This document shows, piece by piece, positions 7,422 through 13,860 of a stretch of 22,303 bases of DNA. Source of the stretch: an uncultured Acetatifactor sp. (GTDB lineage: Bacteria > Bacillota > Clostridia > Lachnospirales > Lachnospiraceae); assembly GCA_910588225.1 (NCBI GenBank), contig CAJUQT010000055.1, forward strand, positions 1 to 22,303. The letters run 5' to 3'. Within the stretch, counting starts at the first letter, position 1. Every line of letters starts with the position of its first letter. A program made the position numbers and the translations under genes. Below the pieces are notes generated by a model. It saw nothing but the letters and a program-made list of their open reading frames with translations. It did not search any database and had not been told where the DNA came from.

Positions 7422-7496
7422 CGGGGTGTGGCTCAGCTTGGCTAGAGCGCCTGGTTTGGGACCAGGAAGTCGCAGGTTCGAATCCTGTCACCCCGA
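7422..7496 (+). tRNA. tRNA-Pro (TGG)
   Basis: A complete cloverleaf. The acceptor stem CGGGGTG/CACCCCG (7422-7428 with 7489-7495) carries discriminator A at 7496. The anticodon stem CCTGG/CCAGG encloses TTTGGGA, giving anticodon TGG at 7457-7459, which reads CCN proline codons. The T loop TTCGAAT is present, and CCA is not encoded. A run of six T follows directly. The gene borders the scar of a mobile element, and tRNA 3' ends are frequent integration sites, but no second copy of the 3' end is in the window to prove an att site. Confidence 0.97.
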
Positions 7497-7512
7497 TTTT
7501 TTATAGCTACAA

Positions 7513-7710
7513 GCCGGGCGGGTCCGGCAACGGGAACGGCTGTGGGGAGCTTGCTCACCAACAGTCGTTTTCGTTGTTGGACACATGCGGCGACAGCCGC
7601 AAAGCGAGGAAAGCCGCAGGCTTTTCGAACTGTGCCCGGCGGATTTGAGCCAGTGTTTCTGGCTCATTATTTATGACAATAGAAAACTTGTAAAGCGTGT
7701 TTTCTATTGT
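7513..7710 (+). ncRNA. Structured leader or RNA element in mobile-element scar
   Basis: About 200 bp that fold well as a plus-strand RNA. A possible closing stem joins GCCGGGC (7513-7519) to GCCCGGC (7634-7640). Inside are three hairpins. The first is long, 7524-7580, with about 25 pairs around a CTTG loop; five are G-U pairs, all with G on the 5' arm. The others are TGCGGC/GCCGCA (7586-7601, loop GACA) and GGAAAGCC/GGCTTTTC (7608-7626, loop GCA). Two more follow: TGAGCCAG/CTGGCTCA (7646-7666) and the perfect 12-bp repeat at 7676-7710. No open frame here has a ribosome site or a recognisable product. I do not recognise a named RNA class. It may be a regulatory leader of the lost element, since it lies upstream of the DUF1643-like gene on the same strand. 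Confidence 0.5.
7676..7710 (+). repeat. Perfect 12-bp inverted repeat with 11-nt loop
   Basis: ACAATAGAAAAC (7676-7687) and GTTTTCTATTGT (7699-7710) are exact inverted copies. No T tract follows. It is preceded by a hairpin (7646-7666) and the sequence TTATTTATGACAAT (7667-7680, sharing its last five bases with the left arm). The same order of elements recurs at 7951-8007. Confidence 0.7.
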
Positions 7711-7785
7711 ATGTTTATTCTGTACATTCTAATCTGTCTTTTTGTCGAATACATACCGGGAAGATGCAGGAAAAGGCATTTGTGC

Positions 7786-7806
7786 GGGGCTGTGCGCCCC
7801 TTTTTT
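7786..7806 (+). terminator. Rho-independent terminator or attenuator in leader
   Basis: GGGGC (7786-7790), a five-base loop and GCCCC (7796-7800) are followed by six T (7801-7806). There is no coding gene upstream on this strand after tRNA-Pro, so it more likely acts as an attenuator for the DUF1643-like gene at 8033. A-rich sequence at 7771-7776 could pair with CCTTTT at 7799-7804 as a weak competing stem. Confidence 0.7.
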
Positions 7807-7860
7807 ATCCTGCTGCTGCTCCCATTGTACACCACTGCCACAAGTTGCTTATTGTCAATC

Positions 7861-7904
7861 AAAGAACCATGCCAGGCTGTGAAAAGCCCCGCATGGTTCT
7901 TTTT
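7861..7904 (+). terminator. Second terminator-like long hairpin in leader
   Basis: AAAGAACCATGC (7861-7872) pairs perfectly with GCATGGTTCTTT (7891-7902), the latter running into TTTT. The 18-nt apical part holds a small inner stem GGCT/AGCC. Because the A-rich 5' arm mirrors the T-rich 3' arm, it could terminate in either direction. Confidence 0.6.
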
Positions 7905-7918
7905 CACCTTATAGGAAA

Positions 7919-7936
7919 GTCCGTCATCAGACGGAC
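7919..7936 (+). repeat. Hairpin with perfect 7-bp stem and tetraloop
   Basis: GTCCGTC (7919-7925), loop ATCA and GACGGAC (7930-7936). It lies about 15 bases after the second terminator-like hairpin and before the second copy of the hairpin plus inverted-repeat module. Confidence 0.6.
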
Positions 7937-7950
7937 ATGGAATCAGTAAG

Positions 7951-8007
7951 GTGCCGCAGGCACTTATTTATGGCAGTAGAATCTTCTCAGAGAGTAGATT
8001 CTGCTGC
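7951..8007 (+). repeat. Second copy of the hairpin plus inverted-repeat module
   Basis: GTGCC/GGCAC with loop GCA (7951-7963) is followed by TTATTTATGGCAGT. Then come GCAGTAGAATCT (7973-7984) and AGATTCTGCTGC (7996-8007), an inverted repeat with one wobble position and an 11-nt loop. It ends 26 bases before the ATG at 8033, so it could influence translation or transcription of that gene. The arrangement copies 7646-7710. Confidence 0.55.
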
Positions 8008-8032
8008 TGCACAAAATACGAAAGGAGACAAA

Positions 8033-8430
8033 ATGAAGAAGTTAGCCGAAAAGGAGATTCTGCTGAAGACCAGCATCAAAGCTTCGCCAAACGGAACAAG
8101 AACCTATTTTCTGGGGAAGTCCCTGGAAAGTCTGGAAGGAGGGAAAGGTATTTTTGTGCTGTTATACCCTACCAGAACCATGGAAAACCTGCATATAGAG
8201 GACTCAACCAATGTGCATCTGCTGAACCACATGAGGGAACTGGGATTGAAGGAGTATGGAATCGTAATCCTTTTTCCACAGTCACACAGAGTAAGCTGTC
8301 TGCAAGAGGGTTTGCACTGGATACGGAAAATCTGAACTATATCAAGGAGTCCAGATTCAGAGAGCTTAAGGGTCCAACTGATAAGGTCATCATTGCATGG
8401 GGAATTCGCACCAGACTTCCCGGGTGGTGA
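8033..8430 (+). pseudogene. Frameshifted DUF1643-like gene
   Basis: The ATG at 8033 has an excellent ribosome site (AGGAG, 8023-8027). The first frame reads MKKLAEKEILLK and on to YGIVILFP, then goes wrong and stops at 8335. In the neighbouring frame the family-like text continues at once: TVTQSKL, ALDTENLNYI, then DKVIIAWG. Joining the frames near 8271-8280, at a run of five T, gives about 120 residues resembling DUF1643: an opening LLYPTRTMENLHIEDSTN region and the terminal VIIAWG. A one-base loss at the T run is the simplest cause. After AWG the sequence departs from the family and meets the opposite-strand remnant, so the 3' end is also lost. DUF1643 proteins are often carried on mobile elements. 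Their biochemical role is unknown. A sequencing error would remove the frameshift but not the missing tail. Confidence 0.6.
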
Positions 8431-8442
8431 ACCGGGCGAAGC

Positions 8443-8543
8443 TTATAGTCCCCGACATATCTTTCGAGATACTGCTTTACATCATCCCAGTCAATCTGAC
8501 GTTTGCCCTTGAAACGGATATCGTTAATCAAGACCAGCTTTTG
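8443..8543 (-). pseudogene. Remnant of a small mobile-element protein, minus strand
   Basis: Reading leftward from about 8531 the frame gives INDIRFKGKRQIDW and then a DDVKQYLERYVGDY stretch. From memory this resembles the start of a small conserved protein found in Lachnospiraceae integrative elements; I cannot name the family. Family resemblance ends near 8443. The remaining open frame to 8337 is only the reverse of the DUF1643-like remnant. The apparent start is TTG with no good ribosome site. It is jammed between two plus-strand remnants, which suggests rearrangement. Confidence is moderate that it is a true gene fragment. Confidence 0.4.
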
Positions 8544-8758
8544 ACAGACCAGGATGGAAGCAGATGTTAAGCCAGATTGAAAATGGCAGCATCGGCACAG
8601 TCATAGCAAAGGACATGAGCCGTGCAGGGAGGGACTGCCTTCAGGTAGGATTCTACACGGAGGTATTCTTCCGGGAAAAGGATGTCTGTTTCATTGCTGT
8701 CTCCAACGGTGTTGACGGTATCAACAACACCAGCAGCATAGCTATGTTGGAGCCGTAA
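8537..8758 (+). pseudogene. Serine recombinase N-terminal domain remnant
   Basis: The frame reads FDRPGWKQMLSQIENG, then TVIAKDMSRAGRD, LQVGFYTEVFF and a REKDVCFIAVSNGVD stretch, then degrades and stops at 8758. RPGW, the KDMSR-GRD helix and the GFYTE..F...V.FI stretch are hallmarks of the catalytic domain of large serine recombinases of the TndX/Tn4451 type. Only about 70 residues remain. The N-terminal part with the nucleophilic serine and the whole recombinase/zinc-ribbon region are missing, so it cannot be active. Such recombinases move conjugative or mobilisable transposons in Clostridia. This supports an excised or decayed element between tRNA-Pro and the diguanylate cyclase gene. Confidence 0.8.
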
Positions 8759-8841
8759 TAGCGAAAGTAAGGCTGGTTATCGCAGAAACAATCCTTGTAA
8801 AATATGAATGATAAGACAACATGGCTTTTTATGACAGCTTC

Positions 8842-10062
8842 CTATATCCGATCATCCTTATATACAACATCAGAGAGCGGAATTTTATACATTTGCTTAT
8901 GCTGATACATTTTTGCGTCGGTATTGCTTATGTACTCCACCAAAGGAATTGTGGAATGTGCGGGGACAAGAGTGGTGGCATAGCTGAAGCATTTGGGATG
9001 CCCGCTGCTTTTGTCTGCCAGCATTGCCTGCCGCAGCTTTTCCAGCTTCTCATCCTGCTTCTCCGGAGCAAGTCCGGTTTGAAGCAGGAAAAACTCGTCT
9101 CCGCCTACCCGGCAAACTTCGCCGCCCAGTGTCTGCAGGGCAGCAGATACTTCAATGAGATAGCTGTCGCCCTGCTCATGCCCAAAGGTATCATTGCAAT
9201 ATTTCAGGTAGTCCACATCAATAAAGGAGAGCAGAAAAGCAGTTCCCTCCTGCAGCCACTGTTCCATTTTTTCGGTGGCATAACGCCTGTTATTCAGGTT
9301 GGTCAGAGGATCCACATAGGCAAAACGGTAAATCAGGTTCTGCCGTCTCTGTCGTTCTGTTTCATCCAGAACGATATGGACGATTGCCTGTTTCTTAGCA
9401 TCCTGGGAACTTTCCTCATTCGAATGAAACCAGGGAATGAGAAAGGACTCTACTTGATAAAAGAGATCAATACCGTCAGGTGATTCCAGTGCCATATTCC
9501 AGCGAAGGGAGCTTTGACTGCGGTCTGGAAGCTCCTGTTCTTCCGTGAACTGCCCATTTGGCAATTCTGCGGAATCCGGCTTTTGATTTTCCCTGTGAAG
9601 GTCTATCTGTTCCTGGATCTCCGGCTGCTTGTCGAGCAGCTGCCGGGTTAAGTGGGCGGCATTCTGCGCATGCGCTTTCTGAAACCAGCGGGCAGGCTGG
9701 TTGGTGTGCACTTCCTGGCCGGTATCCGCGGAATATACGAAAATCATATTGTGGGTGTAGTCGGTGAGAGCATTCACTAAATTCAGGTTGATGCGCAGTT
9801 CCTGGTTGCTCTGTTCCAGGGCCCAGCTGATTTCATCCATGGCCTGGATATTATCCAGCAAAACCTGATTCTCTAATTCCAGGGCTTCATTTTTCTGCTG
9901 CAGCTGATTTGTCAAATCCTGAACCCTGTCAGCCAGAAGCGCTACTTTATCTCCCAATTCCCGGAAATCAGGAGATAAATCTTCCCTGCGGAAGGAGGGG
10001 ACATTTCCCTGTTCGAGAATACCCTGTATATAGTTTAGTAAAAGATTCAGTGAATGTTCCAT
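8842..10062 (-). CDS. Diguanylate cyclase with C-terminal GGDEF domain
   Basis: A 406-residue protein predicted to join two GTP molecules into cyclic di-GMP. Residues 40-100 are Gln/Leu/Glu-rich and probably form a coiled coil that dimerises the enzyme. Residues 100-240 are PAS-like in spacing (YTHNMIFVYSADTG) but not assigned. The GGDEF domain spans about 245-395 with DPLTNLNNRR (251-260), the FIDVDYLKYCND metal/base site and an intact RVGGDEF (318-324). The inhibitory RxxD I-site expected five residues before GGDEF is absent (TLGG there), so product inhibition is not predicted. No membrane segment is seen, so it should be cytosolic. ATG 10062 has AGGGGGAG upstream on this strand. It is transcribed alone, opposite to its neighbours. 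A TATAAT box (minus strand) occurs about 40 bases upstream with a weak -35. Confidence 0.9.
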   Translation of the reverse strand: MEHSLNLLLNYIQGILEQGNVPSFRREDLSPDFRELGDKVALLADRVQDLTNQLQQKNEALELENQVLLDNIQAMDEISWALEQSNQELRINLNLVNALTDYTHNMIFVYSADTGQEVHTNQPARWFQKAHAQNAAHLTRQLLDKQPEIQEQIDLHRENQKPDSAELPNGQFTEEQELPDRSQSSLRWNMALESPDGIDLFYQVESFLIPWFHSNEESSQDAKKQAIVHIVLDETERQRRQNLIYRFAYVDPLTNLNNRRYATEKMEQWLQEGTAFLLSFIDVDYLKYCNDTFGHEQGDSYLIEVSAALQTLGGEVCRVGGDEFFLLQTGLAPEKQDEKLEKLRQAMLADKSSGHPKCFSYATTLVPAHSTIPLVEYISNTDAKMYQHKQMYKIPLSDVVYKDDRI

Positions 10063-10148
10063 TTCATCTCCCCCTATAAACAGTTTTGTCAGCAGACTTT
10101 TCTTTATTATACAGTAATTGAGCTTAAAAAGAAAGTTCTTATTCTTCT

Positions 10149-10177
10149 TTGATTATTTTTTTACGTTTGGGCATACT
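10149..10177 (+). promoter_or_regulatory. Probable promoter of the LysM gene
   Basis: TTGATT (10149-10154), a 17-bp spacer and CATACT (10172-10177). It lies about 70 bases before the LysM-protein start, in the divergent intergenic region shared with the diguanylate cyclase gene. Confidence 0.5.
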
Positions 10178-10245
10178 GAGAGTGAGATGATTACTCAAAC
10201 ATCAAAAATCAGAGAAAAAATGAAAAAAACGGAGGAAAAGGAAAA

Positions 10246-11025
10246 ATGAAGAAAACAGCAGGATGGAAACGGGTGTTGCCGCTGATATTCATACTGGTGC
10301 CTGTATTAGGGCCGGGAGAACCGGTGAGAGCGTCGGCCGGGACCACAATTATCAGTCAGGCGCCGGAGGAGGCAACAGCAGACTGGAATCTGATGACAGA
10401 ATGGCTGGAGAACGCAGCCGCCAGCGGGAGCGGGGAGAATGTTCCTTTCGCGGTGGGAAATACTTTTACGGTTTCCACGGATATTCTGAGCAGATTGGCC
10501 GGGAAAAATGTGACGCTGGCATTGTATACAGACAGCAATGTGACCTTCACCGTGAGCGGAACGGACGTGAGACGGACGGATATACCTGTCTGTGTGACTT
10601 TATCTGAGGAAGAAGTGCTTCCCGACGAAGCACTGCGGCAGATTTGCGGGGCACAGATTGTGAGACAGTTTCAGATGGCGGAGAGAGAGGCGTACCCCTG
10701 CCTGGTAAATGCACATCTTTCACTGGGAGCAGAGAATTCAGGGAAAAATGCCGTTTTGTATTCCTGTGACGAGGCATCCGGCCGTATGAAGCAGGAGGGT
10801 ATTTACCGGATTAATGAATCGGGAAGCGCCATGTTCGGATTGAAGCGGGGCGGTGTGTATGCCGCGGTGATAATGGAAAGCTATACGGTCATGCCGGGCG
10901 ACATGCTTTCCCGTATTGCGGTAAAAAAGGGAATCAGCCTGCAGGCCCTGACGGCGGCCAACCCGCAGATTGCGGATCCGGACAGAATCCATGTGGGACA
11001 AATCCTCAATATTCCCGGTGTATAG
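10246..11025 (+). CDS. Secreted protein with C-terminal LysM domain
   Basis: A 259-residue exported protein. The signal peptide has Lys/Arg-rich residues 1-9, hydrophobic residues 11-22 and a likely cleavage after VRASA (about 31). Residues 40-205 form a soluble region that I do not recognise, with the phrases VSTDILSRLAGKNVTLALYTD and GVYAAVI; repeated features of this kind occur in Lachnospiraceae surface proteins. Residues 212-258 are a LysM peptidoglycan-binding domain: YTVMPGDMLSRIA, then LQALTAANPQI and IHVGQILNIPG. Ribosome site GGAGG (10231-10235) or the nearer AAGGA. A terminator follows, so it is a one-gene unit. No catalytic domain is visible, so it is probably a wall-bound structural or adaptor protein. 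Confidence 0.85.
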   Translation: MKKTAGWKRVLPLIFILVPVLGPGEPVRASAGTTIISQAPEEATADWNLMTEWLENAAASGSGENVPFAVGNTFTVSTDILSRLAGKNVTLALYTDSNVTFTVSGTDVRRTDIPVCVTLSEEEVLPDEALRQICGAQIVRQFQMAEREAYPCLVNAHLSLGAENSGKNAVLYSCDEASGRMKQEGIYRINESGSAMFGLKRGGVYAAVIMESYTVMPGDMLSRIAVKKGISLQALTAANPQIADPDRIHVGQILNIPGV

Positions 11026-11034
11026 CGGAAAAAG

Positions 11035-11085
11035 GAGAAGAAATCTCCGCGGCGTTTCCGTATCAGTCCGCGGAGATTCTCTTTT
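11035..11085 (+). terminator. Strong rho-independent terminator after the LysM gene
   Basis: AATCTCCGCGG (11042-11052) pairs perfectly with CCGCGGAGATT (11068-11078). Further GAGAA/TTCTC pairing lies outside a short bulge, and TTTT follows. The loop is 15 nt. Confidence 0.85.
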
Positions 11086-11130
11086 GCAGAAATTATTTTT
11101 CCACTTTTATGTAAAAACTGTAAAAAACAG

Positions 11131-11158
11131 TTGACGTGGAAAACTTTTATGGTATAAT
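11131..11158 (+). promoter_or_regulatory. rpsU promoter
   Basis: TTGACG (11131-11136), a 16-bp spacer and TATAAT (11153-11158). Transcription would start near 11165, leaving a leader of about 75 nt. The leader holds a hairpin TCAGTC/GACTGA (11199-11224) directly against the ribosome site AGGGAGG. Confidence 0.8.
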
Positions 11159-11241
11159 AATAGTTGTGTATGTGGGAAGTACGTACATAATAACCCAATC
11201 AGTCGTGATACTTTGAGGGACTGAAGGGAGGTCGGGTGGAG

Positions 11242-11418
11242 ATGTCAAACGTAATCGTAAAAGAAAACGAAACATTGGACAGCGCTTTACGTCGTTTTAA
11301 GAGAAGCTGTGCTAAGGCGGGTATTCAGCAGGAGATCCGCAAGCGTGAGCATTACGAGAAGCCTAGCGTAAGACGCAAGAAAAAGTCAGAAGCAGCTAGA
11401 AAACGCAAATATAACTAA
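11242..11418 (+). CDS. rpsU: 30S ribosomal protein S21
   Basis: A 58-residue basic protein of the small ribosomal subunit, acting near the anti-Shine-Dalgarno end of 16S rRNA during initiation. The N-terminus MSNVIVKENETLDSALRRFK and the Lys/Arg-rich end KKKSEAARKRKYN are typical of Firmicutes S21, and the length is exactly usual. ATG 11242 follows AGGGAGG (11225-11231) at a rather long spacing of ten. A GTG at 11236 would give better spacing and two extra residues, but the conserved start is MSNV. It stands as a single gene between its own promoter and terminator. Confidence 0.97.
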   Translation: MSNVIVKENETLDSALRRFKRSCAKAGIQQEIRKREHYEKPSVRRKKKSEAARKRKYN

Positions 11419-11430
11419 GCAGCTTATCCG

Positions 11431-11457
11431 TCCCCGGTCTTATGGCCGGGGATTTTG
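11431..11457 (+). terminator. rpsU terminator
   Basis: TCCCCGG (11431-11437) pairs with CCGGGGA (11446-11452), loop about 8 nt, followed by TTTTGT. It begins 13 bases past the rpsU stop. Confidence 0.85.
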
Positions 11458-11549
11458 TATGTGCGAAAACGGTAAGTGTTCCGCATATGTGGAGCCTCAT
11501 TTTCATATTCTATAGACAGAGGAAAAGAATTGGGAGTGTGGCCGGTATT

Positions 11550-12884
11550 ATGTTTACCAAGAAGAAATTATCTGCTCTTTTTTTGTCATTGCTGCTTGTC
11601 TTTACAGCATACATACCCGTAAGCGCCAATGTTGCGGTATCTTCGCCGTCAGTGATTTTAATCGAGAGCTCCACCGGAGAAGTAATTTATGAATTGAATT
11701 CCACGGAGCGCAGAAGTCCTGCCAGCATTACGAAGATTATGACATTGCTTCTGACCTTTGAAGCCATTGATTCCGGGAAAATCAGTCTGACGGATCAGGT
11801 TGCCACCAGTGAGTATGCCAGTTCCATGGGAGGGTCTCAGGTTTATCTGGCGGCGGGAGAGGTACAGTCGCTGGATACCATGATTAAGTGTATTGCCGTG
11901 TCTTCGGGCAATGATGCCAGTGTGGCCGTGGCGGAGCATATTGCGGGCAGCGAGGAGGCATTTGTGGCGCTGATGAACGAAAAAGCCGCGGAACTGGGGA
12001 TGGTGGATACTCATTTTGAAGATTGCTGCGGCTTGAGTGATTCTGACAATCACTACACTTCTGCCAAAGATGTGGCGATTATGTCCAGGGAACTGACGAC
12101 AAAATACCCGGATATTTTTCATTATACGACTATCTGGATGGAAGATATTACCCACGAGACAAGGCAGGGAACGGCGAACTTTACTCTGAGCAGCACCAAC
12201 AAGCTGTTAAAGCAGTATCAGTGGACTACAGGACTGAAGACCGGTTCTACTTCAAAGGCTAAGTACTGCTTTTCGGCCACTGCGTCCAAGGATGGAATCG
12301 ATTTGATTGCGGTGGTCATGGGAGCGCCGGATTACAAGACTCGCTTCGGAGATGCACAGATATTGCTGACTTACGGTTTCAGTGTATGTGATATTTATGT
12401 GGATGAGAATCAGGATGTGCTGCTGCCATTGGCGGTGGAAGGCGGTGTGGAGGAGGAAGCTGCTCTGAGGTATGAAGGAGAATTCCGATATCTGGATACT
12501 GCAGGGAGCGATTTGTCTGCAGTGGAAAAGGTGGTGGAGCTTCCGGAAAAGGTACAGGCGCCTGTGAAAGAGGGCATGGAGGCCGGATGTGTCAGATACC
12601 TTCTGAACGGCATGGAAATTGGCAGTGTGCCTGTTTTGTTTGCCGAGGATATCGACAGGGCAGGGTATACGGATTATTTCCGCAGAGTGCTGGGATACTT
12701 CCTTTTGACAGAAAACCAGGGGAGAAGCGATTCCCAAAACGAGACCGAAGCGCAGAATGAGACAGAGGGCGTCAACGGGACTGAATCCTCCGATGAGATG
12801 GAGGGCCGGAAGGGAGTCGAAGCTTCAAACGAGACCAAAACTCCGGACCATGGGGCTGGTACGGAATCAGAACAGGCAGAATAA
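11550..12884 (+). CDS. D-alanyl-D-alanine carboxypeptidase, S11 family (DacF/PBP5-like)
   Basis: A 444-residue exported penicillin-binding protein that removes the terminal D-Ala from peptidoglycan stem peptides and so limits cross-linking. The signal peptide ends near VSANV (about 26). The active-site set is complete: S59-I-T-K62, S119-G-N121 and K230-T-G232. Residues about 280-395 match the C-terminal beta-domain of this family. The last 45 residues are an acidic, low-complexity tail with repeated NET motifs and no clear amphipathic anchor, which is unusual. ATG 11550 directly precedes a good signal peptide but has no close ribosome site (GGGAG at 11532-11536 is 13 bases away). The frame back to 11442 crosses the rpsU terminator and is unlikely. 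It is followed by the phosphoesterase gene after 21 bases. Confidence 0.93.
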   Translation: MFTKKKLSALFLSLLLVFTAYIPVSANVAVSSPSVILIESSTGEVIYELNSTERRSPASITKIMTLLLTFEAIDSGKISLTDQVATSEYASSMGGSQVYLAAGEVQSLDTMIKCIAVSSGNDASVAVAEHIAGSEEAFVALMNEKAAELGMVDTHFEDCCGLSDSDNHYTSAKDVAIMSRELTTKYPDIFHYTTIWMEDITHETRQGTANFTLSSTNKLLKQYQWTTGLKTGSTSKAKYCFSATASKDGIDLIAVVMGAPDYKTRFGDAQILLTYGFSVCDIYVDENQDVLLPLAVEGGVEEEAALRYEGEFRYLDTAGSDLSAVEKVVELPEKVQAPVKEGMEAGCVRYLLNGMEIGSVPVLFAEDIDRAGYTDYFRRVLGYFLLTENQGRSDSQNETEAQNETEGVNGTESSDEMEGRKGVEASNETKTPDHGAGTESEQAE

Positions 12885-12905
12885 GCGGCAGATGAGAGGA
12901 ACAGT

Positions 12906-13763
12906 ATGACGGATGTGTTGATTACCATAACGGGAATCATAGTGCTGATAGCAGCGTGGGTTATTCTATATGACAGCAACCGCTTTGTCGTAAGGACATA
13001 TACGGTGACGGATGACAGGATAAAAAAGAGCTGCAGGGCCGTGTTTTTGACGGACTTGCATAATAAATGTTATGGTAAGGATAATGAAAGACTCCTGGAG
13101 GCAATTCGCGGACAGCATCCGGATTTTATCCTGACAGCGGGAGATCTTCTCACAGCCAGACCGAAGGAAACCGTGGAGCCTGCTCTGCGGTTTCTCCGGC
13201 AGCTGGCGGAGGACTATCCCATCTATTATGCCAATGGAAATCATGAGCATCGTCTGAAACTGTACCCGGAGGTTTACAGTGATATGGCGGAGCGCTATGA
13301 AACGGCGCTGAAGGAGTTGGGAATTGACAGGCTGATAAACCGTAAGGCTCTGCTTCCTGAATATGGAATTGCAGTGTACGGCTCCGAGATTGATGAAGCA
13401 TATTATAAACGGTTAAAGACAGTGGAAATGCCGCCGGATTATCTGCATTCCGTATTGGGACAGGCGTCGGACAGTATGTATACGATTCTGCTGGCCCACA
13501 ATCCTGATTATTTTCCGCGGTATGCCGCGTGGGGGGCGGATCTGACACTGTCCGGACATGTGCACGGGGGTGTGGCCCGGGTGCCTTTCTGGGGGAAAGG
13601 GGTGATTTCCCCTTCATGGCATCCATTTCCCAGATATGACGGCGGCGTTTTCCGGGAGAACGCTTCCGTCATGGTGTTGAGCCGAGGGCTGGGAATGCAC
13701 ACCATCCATATAAGATTGTTTAATCCGGCCGAGCTGTGGGTGATAGAATTTAAAAGAGAATAG
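12906..13763 (+). CDS. Membrane-anchored metallophosphoesterase, YkuE/YaeI-like
   Basis: A 285-residue calcineurin-like phosphoesterase with one N-terminal membrane segment (about residues 4-22). Metal ligands are visible as D50 and H52 (TDLH), D80 (AGD), GNHE (111-114), H198 and GHVHGG (217-222). The GNHE and GHxHGG forms are typical of the YaeI/YkuE/LpxH-like group, which act on phospholipid-linked or other phosphodiesters at the membrane. The exact substrate is not known. AGAGGA precedes the ATG at good distance. It is probably co-transcribed with the carboxypeptidase gene upstream. Confidence 0.88.
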   Translation: MTDVLITITGIIVLIAAWVILYDSNRFVVRTYTVTDDRIKKSCRAVFLTDLHNKCYGKDNERLLEAIRGQHPDFILTAGDLLTARPKETVEPALRFLRQLAEDYPIYYANGNHEHRLKLYPEVYSDMAERYETALKELGIDRLINRKALLPEYGIAVYGSEIDEAYYKRLKTVEMPPDYLHSVLGQASDSMYTILLAHNPDYFPRYAAWGADLTLSGHVHGGVARVPFWGKGVISPSWHPFPRYDGGVFRENASVMVLSRGLGMHTIHIRLFNPAELWVIEFKRE

Positions 13764-13778
13764 AATGTACGTTCTTTC

Positions 13779-13807
13779 TTGAAATGGCAGGAAAAAAAAG
13801 GTAAAAT
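13779..13807 (+). promoter_or_regulatory. Probable scpA promoter
   Basis: TTGAAA (13779-13784), a 17-bp spacer rich in A and TAAAAT (13802-13807). It lies about 54 bases before the chosen scpA start. No terminator is visible between the phosphoesterase stop and this site, so read-through is also possible. Confidence 0.6.
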
Positions 13808-13860
13808 AATAACTCGGGCTGTTGGAAAACGACAGGAGAGAAAGCATAAACGAGGATATT

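Noticed and set aside
7497..7502. T run after tRNA-Pro as evidence of an att site or terminator
   Set aside because: No second copy of the tRNA 3' end occurs in the window, and no separate stem precedes the T run.
7585..7949. Plus-strand open frames of 80-109 residues in the leader
   Set aside because: They run through several hairpins and both terminator-like structures, have no ribosome site, and their translations resemble no family.
8821..9483. 220-residue open frame on the plus strand
   Set aside because: It is antisense to the conserved GGDEF domain, which has intact motifs on the minus strand.
11442..11549. Longer N-terminus for the first carboxypeptidase
   Set aside because: It would begin inside the rpsU terminator hairpin and place extra sequence before a clear signal peptide.
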